Origin: Isoetes taiwanensis
Taxonomy: Eukaryota; Streptophyta; Lycopodiopsida; Isoetales; Isoetaceae
DNA length: 64,000 bases
NCBI GenBank assembly: GCA_021234155.1
Contig: JAJEKV010000102.1
Coordinates: 2,660,456-2,724,455, forward strand
Direction: 5' to 3'
The notes beneath the pieces are model-generated. The model saw nothing but the letters and a program-made list of their open reading frames with translations. It was not told the DNA's origin and searched no databases. Below are positions 11,864 to 24,124 of the stretch, one piece after another. Every line of letters starts with the position of its first letter. The first letter of the stretch is position 1. Position numbers and translations under genes: made by a program.

Positions 11864-14590
11864 AAGGATATAACCCTTTTTCTAATATTTATAGTGCATC
11901 TATTTTCCTATTTAAATTAGAGGCGTGCCTTTGGTAAACCCACGAAGTGGAGGCGCCATAGCCACCGGAGCAAGTTCTCTCGCCATAGCCGCCGGAGCAA
12001 GTTCTCTCGCCATAGCTTCTGGAGTAAGCACTCTTGCTATAGCTACGGGAGTCGACCTCTCTCTGCCATAGTCAACCGGATAACTGTTAACCATATATAA
12101 AGCTAGTATCCCCTAGGAATAAACCGACCAAATGACACGACGTAATCTAGCAAGTCCGGCCAACTTGTTATGATAACATCAACTCACTTGGTGGGACTAA
12201 TTCCGGAATTTAATTAACGACAGGGCAACTCTCTAGAATAGCAGCATGTGTTATATCCTTGGATATTCTTTAGGCGACGATAATAATGTCCAGTATCGGC
12301 GTTCCTCGATCCATAATTTTTTTTTTTCCTTTGGTAGATGCCTTGATAACACAGTTTCTTCGGCCCTTGCCATGATTCAATCCATACTACATTCATATGC
12401 TTTGTATTAGACCTTATTCGACGTTATATAAGTAATGTTTTATAAACATAATTCTCTCTCTAGTGTCTAAACCTTGACTCGTCTCAGTTCCCAGAGAAAG
12501 GATCTCTTTGTCGTCCAACCGACTAGGGACTGCCATGCAGCACCCCTCTAGACCATCGGTTTGGATTCCTTTGATCCTACCACCCTTCAATATTCCTTCT
12601 CATTGGTCTTGTTCCTTTTATGGATCACTTCCCTAGATCATGACACATACTCATGTCGTACGTAATGAGTCCTTACATTTGGTACAAACCTTGGTATCAT
12701 TTTGTACCAAACTTCACCGCCTATATGGCTATGAGTAGTTATTCGCACCACCGCTTTGTCAAAGTGACCCAGTCTACCCTCTTTTAGAGTTGTTCTCCGT
12801 ACAATCCAATGCCACCCAACCATTGTTGATTACTCACCTCCTTCTAGGGTATCCAAATATGGTTGGGGCAAAGTATTTCAACCATTCCTTTAGTGCCCAA
12901 ATGGCGTTAAGTTCCACAAATGAACTTCACGTATTCCAAGGGGTTATGTGAATATCCCAAAGGGCGAAGCACCACCCAAAGACCCCTCAAGATAGGCCTC
13001 CTCTATTCAGAGATCTTGTGTTCAAGTTTAAGGGGTCCGTCATATGTCCTCATGGGCCAGCTGCCAATGTGGCATGACATATAAATGCTATCTACCTATC
13101 TATCTATTTATTAAAAATGTCCTTGGTGAATTCAATTCACCATCTTGTCTTAAGACATGGAAGTCTTCTTCCTAAGCCATGCACCAAAACTTTAAGGAGT
13201 TTTTCAGCTCTTCTTTGCCTTTCAAGCCGCAAGTCTACCTTTGTATATTAGCAATGACCACCCTTCATGTTAGGTAATAACCTTTCTATCCAGTTGCTAA
13301 ATATCATGCATCGAGGGTCTTTTTTTTTCAATATGTTTTCTCGTCTATGGCGATTTTTTGGTTATCCTGGCCCTTACGTGCACGCCACATCGTATACAAA
13401 TCATCCTTTAGTTGTGATCTATATTCGATGAGTCACCAATCCAATTACTCCTTTACGTGTCCGGATTAACCGTCTTGTGCCTTCTAAGCCGCTATTATAT
13501 GCCCCTTATGTTGTAAACCTACCTATCATTGGGGTTATAATTCAACATTGTCCTACATCCCGGAAATGTTACTCATTACATTTCTTTGTCATGATGTCAT
13601 CTTTTGCTTTTTGGCATTCCAAATGACTTGACATCGCATTTAAGCCATAGCCATGGCCTAAGAGCGGGTGAGCCTTCATATAATATCGTGAATTACAGGA
13701 GTCATCAAGGTGCTTGCCTTGTACTTTGTGACCCTTTCTACAATTATCTATGTTGAGACAACACGGACTTGTATCCATGTTCGAGTTCTATATATACCCT
13801 AACTTATACCTCCATGTAACCCATGGCGTTACCTCTGCCTGATCCAGGTATGGATCATGTGGGAAAGCTAGTTTTAGGTGTCTACTCAAGATACATTTTA
13901 ACTTTTAGCATGTAACTCCTATTTGATACCTATCCTGGAATTGTACTATTGTACTGCTCAACTCCACTACCTTAAGCTTTATTCTATTGGCCGTTGACAT
14001 TTTATTTCAAAAGCCAACTCGACATCCTACCTTAGCCTACAACGGAGTGAATGTTGTCTTTCTCTCCTTGTGTCGCCACTTAGATTACCTCTCCAGCATG
14101 TTTATCATATGTGTACATGCTATGTACATAACAAACATATATCCTCATCCCACAATGCTAGAGCTCTGCTCTAACTTAGCTGAAATGTAACCTTTGTAGT
14201 TCTTATGATGTGGCTGTACCACCTACTTCCCAAATGGGGCCAACTCTATGTTGGACTTGTACATGCTTTGATGTATTCACATGTGCGGGCCCGATGCTTG
14301 ATGCGTGACCTTGCCCATGTATGGAGGGTTCTTGATGGCCCGACTTTTCCAGTTTATCTTATCTACATCTGTTACCTTTTTTGTTCACGGTGATGTTTGA
14401 TATCGGACTTCGGTCCTTAAACCTTCTTATGATAAGTATGTCAAATGCACCTTGGTGCTTAAACTTTTCATGCTATTACCTTTGGAAATAAGGAATTACC
14501 TTCCTTTTTATGTATACTTCCTTCTATTGCGGTTTTAGATTAACAGTCATTTGTTTAACTAACCCCAATCTTTGAGGGGACGGCATTATT

Positions 14591-14630
14591 TTCTAAGAGG
14601 GGAGAATGTGGCGTTCCATGTATTTATCCG
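14591..14630 (+). repeat. Internal polypurine tract plus LTR-like start
   Basis: TTCTAAGAGGGGAGAA followed by TGTGGCGTTCC reproduces the arrangement at the true 3' LTR (18245-18270). The upstream phrase ATCTTTGAGG is shared as well. After about 25 bp the LTR similarity fades. It looks like the 3' end of a second related element buried inside the first, or an internal duplication of the 3' end. Confidence 0.6.
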
Positions 14631-17600
14631 GTATAATGTATAAATAAGGTGACCGCGTCACCCAATAAAGGTACGCCACCATGGAGTATCTTAACCTAAG
14701 GGTTGACCTAAAGGGATGAATTTAAACTTATGGTACTTTAACCCGTACATAAACTATAATTTTCCCATGGGGTTATGCCATAGTTCCAAAGGTTTCTACC
14801 ACAGTCCAAGGCCTTTTCTAAAGGTTCCTTCAGTTAATTTGCGTTTCGCCATGTTTTGTCACACCTAACCTATTTATCTTAAGTTAGCATGTCAACCTCA
14901 ACTTTTGATCCCTTTGAATGTTTGTCGTCTTTGGCTCCCTCATAATGAAGCGGAGGCACTAAAACCCCCGGTCTTCTAATAGGAAAATCAATGTTTCAAT
15001 CTTAGTTAGTAACCGCCATATGATTATCCAATTCCTTACCCTCTTAAGAGTTTCAAAGTCATAATCTCTAACGGGTCTATGCCGCAAGGAAACGGATCCT
15101 CTAGCTTCTACTTCTGTACCTAGAATTGTTCACCGCGTGTAGGGTAACTCTTCGATTATATGGACTACTGGTCTATATAATCTTAACCGTTCTGATCAAT
15201 ACACCTCGTCTTGATTTTATCGGGACTTGGAATTCCTATGTACTGCCCTCTTCTTGGTTATCCCTAAAGGTATAATCGCCAAAGTCATCGTACTCCTTCT
15301 TATCTTCCATCAGAGGACGCGATATTCTTATATATCTTTTCATTCCCAAAACCAAATAAATGCTCTTAGCTTATAACGTTGAACTAATACATTGGTATCT
15401 AGAACCTTTGAGTAGCTAAGCTCTCATTATCGGTTATTCCAATACCGTTCCAACCATCCTCGGGATGTTTTTGAACGTAACATCACCGTATATGCTAGAC
15501 TTACTCTAGCTATTCTCACTCATTTAAACTTTTCTCATCTTCCTTAGTACGACGTATCTAAGATAGTCAACTCTAACCATTCGGATAACTTGAATGCTTA
15601 TCTCTGGTAAAGCATACCTAACCCAATATCTTCGTATATAAGCATATCATTATGCTTCTTCTGTAAACATTGTCACGTAATATGCCACCAGCCCTGTACG
15701 AATATTCTACCATCTTCCAATATGTCATACATCTGGATGTCACAATCGACATCCTTGATATCCTAATACTACTAAATCCTTCAAACGTCCGAAACCACTA
15801 CGTTGTTATTATGAGATATAGTAACGTAGCCCCTAGCTGCTTCTCCTATATATGCTGTGGATTTCACACCACACCTTCTAGACTCTCTATCCTTAGGTTG
15901 CCTTGGTCCTCACGCTCTAGTCATAAATTCCATAGGGGCACATGCCACCCTAAGTTCGTAGTGGACATACTTAATGTCTACTATAGGAATTTTTATCTTC
16001 ATTACCTCCGTATTCATATATGTGAACTAAAAGTTCTAGTATATATCCTATCTTTTTCTAGTTATGTTCCTAGTAAACGGTCCTAATACACATCTACCAA
16101 CGCGGAACTACTCCTCGGGATGCACACACAATACCAAGTCCAGAGCACATCCTCCTTGGCGAGATGTTCATTGGATGCCTCCCTTCTTCATATTCCAGAC
16201 TTTGGTCTCTTCAAAGTGTCCCTCCAAACTCTCTATATTTGAAACGTTGTTTACAACAACTTTCAAGCACCTCTTGTCTCCCACTTGTCGTGTGGGTACA
16301 TTACTTGCCTCCCTAAGATATCATTCGTTGAAGGTCAACTTTCCTTCATAGAATAAGCTTCGCCAGAGCTCCAACATACTTTGTAGCTTTTCGGGCGGTT
16401 GCACCTTTTGCTAGCAATTGTCGTCTTCCATTCTAGCGCCTTACAGAATGCTTATTCCTCATATAACGGTCCGCTCGATCACCGACTCTCTTCACCTTGT
16501 GGGAAAACTTCGTTCCACACTATTGTCGATCTCTTATCCGTCTACATGCCGGGCATAGGATCCGGCCATTTCCTTAATTTTCACCCTAAGGATCATGCAT
16601 TTGACCAACGTTATTAAGTGTATTCACGTGCCTCACGTGGTCTTCTTAGTCGCCTCTATAATCTTGCGTCTTTGTTTCACACCTCGGGAACATCAATCTC
16701 TTTACCAAACACAATATATGTGTAATTTTATAATCCATAATTTATGGATCAACATCCTCATACAACATTATTCTCTCTACCGTCCATCAATCATACCTCG
16801 CTTCACGTAGCAATAGCTATACAATGTCGAAGTCGACATTCTATGCCCGCACCATCATAGTCTAAACCTACACTTTTAAAGTGTTTTCCCTCTCGGGAGC
16901 TTTCGGTACTTATAATCCAGTTTCCACCTTAGTATAGTACCTCCTTAACATGGTCTAGTAGATAATCATAAACCACTTCTCCATCAGATATATCGTGCTA
17001 TATCTAGTCTCCTTCTACATTGAATAGCAATCTAGATGCCGCATCATACATCAATCCTCGTAATTTTTAGGTCCAAAAGATTTCACTTACATACCAAACA
17101 AATCATACCAATTTTTCTCGGTATCCATCCAAAATAGAGACATCGAACACTCCTTATTCCCAACATTCAAAGACTTCTACTTCAAGTAGGGCCCGGACTT
17201 CCTCGGTCATCACCATCTAATGAATTTCTCGAGGCAGACCACGCATGGTTTCAATGCTTCCGCCGTGGACACCATAGTCACAACTGGCCTTCTGTGATAC
17301 AGGACGATTGCATAGCCATAGCACTGCCGGATAGCGACCGGGGCGGTACCAATGACGTCGAATGTATATGTCGGTATGCACATTGCCCCATAACTATAAG
17401 AGTGTGCGTACGTATGTGTGATAAATTTATGAAAATAACAATAAAATGAATAAGTAAATCAAATATAAGAATATCGGGCGCCTGGTAAATGATTATACAT
17501 CTGTCCTCATATGACTGTAATCTATGCTAAAGATAGAGAGTGTGAGTGTGGAAACATTAAAGATAATCGAAAGGAGCAAGTTATTCAACACATAATCAAA

Positions 17601-18244
17601 TATAATAGAAGGGGATAAGTATGTATGTCTTACACAAACTCCTAAGGGAATAACGAGACTTAGATAATGTTATAACAAGGTTATGAGAAATAAATAAAGA
17701 ACGTCACATGCGTAATTAATATTAGCGTATATAGGTCAAAATGGAATATACGATTACAATATATAATTCTATAAAAGGGTAACTATAAATGTCGAGGAGG
17801 CATCTAAACACTCACAATAGCAATATATGAGTTGTTAAATTTGTACCAAAATAGGAAAAAGCGAAATTTAGATCCAAAATTACATTAAGCCCGGTCAGAA
17901 TAAAATCACTTGTAAAGTGAAGGAGAATATAATACATATATACACGGTTAATATGATTAGAATGACTTTCTATTAAACGGTCTGCGAGATTAATAACTCA
18001 GTATTATAATATAACAACAAATGGAAGTTCTTTATATCTATACCGTCTTTAATATATAATCGATTACTGTATCTATAGACGAATGCTTTCAAAAATAGAT
18101 AGAGTGTGAGCTCGTCACCACGGATGAAACAATTAGAGACTTCCACAAACTTTGACCTGCTCACTTTTGACAGTCCTAAGCGATGATCATGATGTGTTGC
18201 CCCAACAACAACGGTAGTCTTGATCTTTGAGGACAACATCATTT

Positions 18245-18259
18245 TTAAGGTGGGGAGAA
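18245..18259 (+). promoter_or_regulatory. Polypurine tract
   Basis: A purine-rich run (TTAAGGTGGGGAGAA) directly abuts the 3' LTR. It is the expected primer for plus-strand DNA synthesis in LTR retrotransposons. Confidence 0.8.
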
Positions 18260-19887
18260 TGTGGCGTTCGGGCATTTACTAAGTGGGTCGACCACAATGG
18301 TTTTATTTAGCTATGTTAATAAATCCATTGTGGATAATTATGAAGTATATATAGCCTAATTACCCTAATTAAGCTAAATTAGTTAATTAGCACCAACAAG
18401 GGGGTGCCACTTGGCCCAAATCGATTGGGCAAGGCATGGTTTCCATTTTGGACACCCAAATTAGGGCTTTTGTGCCCCAATTCGAATTAGGGCAAATTGG
18501 AGATGGAGGAGAGGAGCTCTTTGAAGCAAGGAGCAAATGTTTGCCTCAAGGGCTTCTTTTGGCCCAAGGAGCATTTGGCCTTAAGGACTGCTCTCGACCT
18601 CCTCACCAAAATCAACGAACAACCTCTAGCCGTTGTCGCCACCCCGTCGTCTGACACCATGGAAGCACCCGATAACGGTTCCAGCAAACACCGGTTAGTG
18701 GTAGTTTAGTTGTGAATTCTAGGTAGCGCCCACAGTGGGCACTTGTTGTCTTTGATTCGTCGTTCTCTCTCGTGTTTTCAATGGTAGGAACCAACCCTTG
18801 ATTGTAAGGTAAGTTCTCTTCATATTACGATTACGGTTTGGTTCTTAAAAAGGATGGATTGATAGTTCTTTGTATGGTATCACTCTGAAATGGGGAAATA
18901 AGGGCGGGGTAGAGACCTCGAACTCATATCGTTAGTATGTTCCTAAATAAAACCCCGTAATTCCCAATAATGCGGCACGGTACAAGAGCCCACCGGGTCA
19001 TAGGCACGCTATGGACCGGCTTAGCACCGGACAAAGGAACACAGTGGTGAAGTGGGGGTGGGGTCTTGCACAAACATAAAGGCTCCTGAGACTCCTACAG
19101 TGGGCTAGGCCTGATAGCCGGTCACGTAGAGGGCCGGGTATGGGTCTGACACTCCCTGGGTGTAGTGGTGTGACCCGTATGGGGCACCTTGCACTTTGAG
19201 TAGATTTAGGGTGAGTAAGTCGGGTACGGATGCGGGGGTCGCTGATGCGGCACGTATTCTCTAGCTCACCCATGGAACCACCGGTGATTACGGAAGGGGA
19301 CGCTTCCACGACACCGCCTCATCTGACCGGGGCTTCATGAACCCTGGAGTAGGCTCAAAAGGGTGATACCTTGAGTCTGCGTCTCCGGAAGGCTATAGCG
19401 AAGCCATAGCGTGAATTGACCCATCTACAAAGTGTGCACAGGAGGGGCGGATGGAGTGGACAACCCTAGCCGATGTTCTATGCCAGCCAACGCCATGCCA
19501 AGACTCGGTCTGCTGATCTCTTGAGGCCCAACCGTCAGTCGATCCTCACTGGAGTCTGAGCCGGGGTAGAACCTGAGGTTTGGGTGTTTTCTTAGTTTTA
19601 GATGCATATTCTTTGCCGTTGGTATTTGGATGGATGCGCCACCCTTCGTGGTGGTTATTTATATGTGATTTATGATGTGTGCTAACCCTTGTATTCATGC
19701 TTCCGCGACGTAGGAGTCCCATTGAAGGCGTGGGCCGAATGACCCCTTCGTGTCCTTCTTTCGGGCACCATAATATGGGTGGCCGGAATAGACGGAGGGC
19801 CCTGCTCATGGCGAGGTGGTTGCCATGGGAGGGGAAAGTCCCCGTATGTATACGTCCGGGTGTCGTATATATTCAGGGAGCGTCACA
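18260..19887 (+). repeat. 3' LTR
   Basis: Homologous to 9567-11229, it starts TGTGGCG and ends CGTCACA. It is directly followed by the ATACG target duplication at 19888-19892. It is 1628 bp long, shorter than the 5' copy mainly because of a deletion of about 55 bp near its start. Confidence 0.9.
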
Positions 19888-19892
19888 ATACG
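19888..19892. repeat. Target-site duplication, right (ATACG)
   Basis: Identical to 9562-9566 and immediately adjacent to the LTR end, confirming the outer limits of the insertion. Confidence 0.85.
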
Positions 19893-21570
19893 AAGTTGTC
19901 CATGCCAAGTTTGTATTGAAAAAGTAGAGTCCAATTTCACAAAGTTGTGTATGCCAAGTGTATTTGGTCTAAAATGTTGTGTAATTTTGTAATGGATAAA
20001 GATTTACATAAAATTGATGATAAACACAGTTTTGTGTGTGTGGTATTTAGGGCTTTCTTGATTATGTTGGTCCCTATTTCCTCCTTTGTCTCTAGATTCT
20101 ACATTGTTAAGAAGACGCAATGGCTAGAAGATGCATGGGGATGGATGCATGCGTCTTATGTATGAGATTAATACTGGAGTTCCTAGGTGCCACGTTAATG
20201 CCTTTACCAATTTATTTGGTTTTTTCAAGGAGAGGTAGCATTTGGTGCGATATTACACCTTCAGTTTACACAGACGTAACAAAATTAGTGTCAAGCTTGT
20301 TTGTTGAAACAACCTTCGAAGTTTGGAGATCTTTAAGAACCTTAAGTTCTCTCTCTAACTTCAACAACACCTGTTCTCTCTAGTTTGCAGCACATTCTGC
20401 AATTAAAAAGGTTCAAAGAGAAGAGAACATTAGAGCAATATATAAAAGGTAGAACATGGATCAGATTAGTCTGACCTTTAAAGGAAATGATCCTTCATTT
20501 AGTTCTAAGTCTGCATATTTGATGTGAAATAATATTCTGGAATAGCAACACAAAACATAGCTATCAGTAAATTGGTTGCGAAAATACTTGAACAATGACC
20601 ATAAAAACCATATTGGCTATGCTACGGCCCTTTCTAAAACAGTTAAGAAGGCTATTCCTGATGTACACAAAGCTAATAGAAGCAAACAATGTTCATATTC
20701 CCGATTACCCATTTGTCTACTTTGTCATGCAAAGTACAAAGAGTTAGTTTCTTTGGTCGTCACCCCTTAGAGATATACATCCCAATAGAAGGAAGTTGTA
20801 TCTCACGATTGCCAAGTTGTTGCATTTTGCTGCAAGGATGTACACTTGAAGTATGACACATTATTGTCTCATTGTCTAAATGGTCTCATTCCGGTCTAAA
20901 GATTACCTGGAATGCAACAGGTAAGGTTCAAGTGAGGAAGCAAGCTTGAACCTCAAAAGTCTTTCAAATGTAAAATAATGATCCTACATATTCATTGCCA
21001 AAGCCTGTAAAATCGTTCAATGCTATAAGATGCCAAATTTTCTTGTTTTACTTGTGTATTTTGACATAAAGTGTAAATATTTTGGTTCCATATTTTGGTT
21101 CAAGAGCTTTAATGAGATATTATGCAGTAGACAATAATACCTAAAACATTTTATTTACCAGCATCCTGCAAATCTGAAGCCACTGCTAAAATCTCCAAAT
21201 TTAGGCCGGATTTATAATAGTTATGAAAGTGTCATATGCTTGCATCATGATTAACTGCACTGAGCAACATCAAAAACTTCACAAAACAGGTACGCAATAC
21301 CTTGTATCATGACCTTAAGCATAGTAGACCTTTTTGTAAGTAACCTGCATTGGACATCTGTTTGCAAGCCATACCAAGCCAAAGGTTTAGGCCTGCAAAG
21401 ATAAATAGTTAGGGTTTGAAATTTTTGACATATGATGACTCTGTCATGTAATGATTATGAGAAATATTAATTTAAGGTGAATAAGTCTGTAGTAGATAGT
21501 AATGTGCATATGCTCTAAGATTTACCTCAAAGAAAACTTTCTGGAAATTTTGTCAGCCCATTTTATAAAC
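19893..21570. other. Unassigned AT-rich stretch
   Basis: This continues the sequence interrupted by the LTR element at 9561. Open frames are short (60-87 codons) and unremarkable. No gene, RNA or element end can be supported. It ends where the second copy of the 916-bp repeat begins. Confidence 0.5.
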
Positions 21571-22486
21571 AAACATGTTGCTCATCAACATAAGCAACGA
21601 CCTCAACCACATGTTATGTGGCTTAGTTCTGCATTAACCAAAGGTCCTCATTTAGATAGATCAATTGCAAATGACCAAGTAGTTTAGTATCACAAATAAC
21701 ACAGTGACGGCCTAAATGATTGCATGCCAAGATCCCTTAACTACGAGAAGAAACTCTGAGGCCACAGTGGTAGGAGCTTTGCACCTCTAGCTATGCCACT
21801 GCGCAGTAAATTATTCCAGCTCGTGCATAATATGGATGCTAAAGAAACAACACTGAAGCTTTCCATGATTTCACATCCAGATTAAAAAGAGCTCTGAATT
21901 TTTGAACTGCGAGATTGATAATTCTTCAAGACAGACCTAATACAAAATCCTACAGAGCATATCTCGGGTTACTCGCTAAAATCCTAAATAAATGATCAAA
22001 CATGAATGAAGTAAAATGGGTTGTGAAACTTACATGATGATAGAATCATTTGTCCGCAATATGCATATGATTGAAACATTGAGAATATATAAAAGTCAAT
22101 GAGGAATATCACCTAGACAACATAATGGAAATCTTAAGAAAAATAAAACATGCAGAGAGAAATAAATTCACCAGAAGTGCCTCCATAGTCCATATAGCTG
22201 CTTGATGGACCAGGTGGAGTGGCATGAGCGATTTGAATTTCAAATTGCTCATGCCACTCAACCTGGTCCATATAGTTATTTTCTTACTCATAATCCTGCA
22301 AGGTATATAGAGTAGGAGCTGCATTTTTACTACAGGATTATGATCGAGAAAAGATCTCTCTTGAAATGAACTGTCTTTAAGATCTTATAATGTGGCTCTA
22401 GAAAGATATTGATTTACACCCTGAATGGTAGGATATGCTAAAGAGTTGAATGAAGACCCACGCTAACCTATTTGATTATACGCACA
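21571..22486. repeat. Right copy of the 916-bp direct repeat
   Basis: It is collinear with 1-916 and nearly identical. After 22486 the sequence becomes the 5' flank of the RPAP3-type gene, whereas the left copy runs into a LINE. It includes the same hairpin (22206-22270). Confidence 0.95.
22206..22270. repeat. Second copy of the 32-nt-arm hairpin
   Basis: Identical to 636-700, including the single mismatch and the one-base centre. It lies 1.85 kb upstream of the RPAP3-type start codon. Confidence 0.85.
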
Positions 22487-24124
22487 TGAGACACAAAATC
22501 TCAAACTGATGCATCAAATAGAATTTGGAGATGAGGAACAGATAGGGACAACAATCTAGGGATAATGATTATGTATTTTTTCATTTAAATAAGGGTTTTT
22601 TGGTATTGTTGTATGCTAGATATTTTAAAAATAGGGTTTTTAGCAAAAATTGTCTATTTTTTGGCATATGTCGTACTACCAATGACCGAGGTTGAGCTAT
22701 TATAAGATTTGACAATTACCACGATATTTCAGTTCATTATCCTCTCTTCCCACACACTCCACCTCCTCCTCCTTTTAGCTTGGCACAAAGTCCATGTTCT
22801 CCCAGCTTCTGAAGGACCTTCTGGATTCTTCATGCTCTTCTAGAGTCTTCGAATAGATCAGAATATCATCCAAATTATCTTTTGTTTGTTGAGCAATTAG
22901 AATTTATGCAAGCTGAATTCTTGAATTTGTCAAGTAATGATTTGTATCGTTAGCAAATGGATTGCCCACCATGTCTTTTTTTATTGTTCTGTGTGATGTG
23001 TCTAAAATGGCCTCCACAATAAGTTTGCCCACTCATTGTAGGGGGCTTTTAACTCGAGTGGAGTATGGCATGCCGTTAGGCTACTTTTTCAACGGTCGTA
23101 ACCAAGAGAGTCCTGGGATCTCTTATTACGTAATCTTTGGAAGCATCGAGTTTTCCCGAGCATTCTTTCTTTTGCCTCTTTGCTTCAATGTCGCTCAGTT
23201 ACTTGCTAAGCGTCATTACTCAGAGAGTCAGTGAAATAGAGGCTCATGGATCTGCATCTCTTGCGCTTGCTTCCAACCAACATTTTTTTGAGAGATTTCA
23301 TGAAGTTTTTGCATTGCTATCTTCAATCTGGCGGATCATTTCCAGCTCATCCAGGTGTGTGTGCTTTGAAACCAAATATTTTTTTGATTGATTTCTTCAA
23401 GCTTCTACCCTGTTGTATATAGCATAGAATGACCTTCGAAATTTGGGTCACATCATTTTCGGCTCCCATTTGCTATTGATGTATGCTCTCTTTTGCTTAG
23501 CCTGTCATGGGTTAAAACAACTTTTTATGGAACAAACACATGAGGAGTGGTGTGTTATAAATTTCCCCACAGTTGATGCTAATTTTTTATGCATTCAACC
23601 ACTTAGTTGAGATCGCATGCAATCTGAAATTGCAAACGCCTTTGGACAAGCCTGCTAAATATTAAAACCATGGGTATACTTGTGAATTGTTATGGTATAT
23701 TCGTGGCATATTTTGGTGAATTGTTAGAACCATAAAAAACATGCTACTTCTCTTCTTTTTTTTGTTGGGGAAGAAGGGGGCTGCCATGCTAAAAACTTCT
23801 GCTAGTCAAGACGAGGGCAACCCTTTGGGCGAGAGCACCAAAACAAAAAAACAAAACAAAACAAAAAAACAAAACAAAAAAACTCCTCTCCCATAAACAA
23901 CCACAATAACAAAAATATCAATTTTTCTTTTTGATACTTGGAAATTTCACGGCCGTTACTTTTATGTAAGGTAAATCCTGGCCGTTTGGTTTTCGCTCAG
24001 GAAAATTGTTGGCGGCGACACTTTTAGGAGCGAAATTATGAACCTTCGGGAAGTTCTTTCATATTGGCATTTTCTTATGCTCTCGGCCTGTTGCTCGCCC
24101 TAAAACAGCTACACGTCCATTGCC
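22487..24124. other. 5' flank of the RPAP3-type gene
   Basis: No coding is supported. There is an A-rich tract with repeated CAAAA units at about 23841-23882. The last 120 bp before the start codon are moderately GC-richer and end CATTGCCATGGCG, a good plant initiation context. I could not place a TATA box with confidence. Confidence 0.5.

Larger units (their letters stand above)
11247..18244 (+). other. LTR-element interior with no recognisable coding
   Basis: Seven kilobases between the primer site and the purine tract contain only short frames (up to 138 codons at 15670-16086). None carries a retroviral-type motif. An internal purine tract and LTR-like start at 14591-14630 divides it. It is pyrimidine-rich on the plus strand from about 15000 to 17300. 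I see no host gene in it. Confidence 0.6.
9567..19887 (+). mobile_element. 10.3-kb LTR retrotransposon without recognisable pol (Ty3-like, non-autonomous or eroded)
   Basis: Two homologous LTRs of about 1.6 kb bound the element. The outer ends are TGTGACG at the start and CGTCACA at the finish, an inverted pair. It is flanked by ATACG target duplications. A degenerate tRNA-iMet-like primer-binding site follows the 5' LTR, and a purine-rich tract precedes the 3' LTR. The phrase before the tract (TTTGAGGACAACATCATTTT) resembles the end of pol in plant Ty3/gypsy elements. The 7-kb interior shows no protease, RT, RNase H or integrase motif in any frame, so it is either a LARD-like non-autonomous element or very eroded. 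Confidence 0.85.

Noticed and set aside
15670-16810. Several plus-strand frames of 71-138 codons in a row
   Set aside because: No motif, no start context and no continuity; they lie in pyrimidine-rich interior of the LTR element.
22962-23391. Two overlapping frames of 84-90 codons upstream of the RPAP3-type gene
   Set aside because: They overlap in different frames, lack motifs and sit in the expected promoter-flank region.
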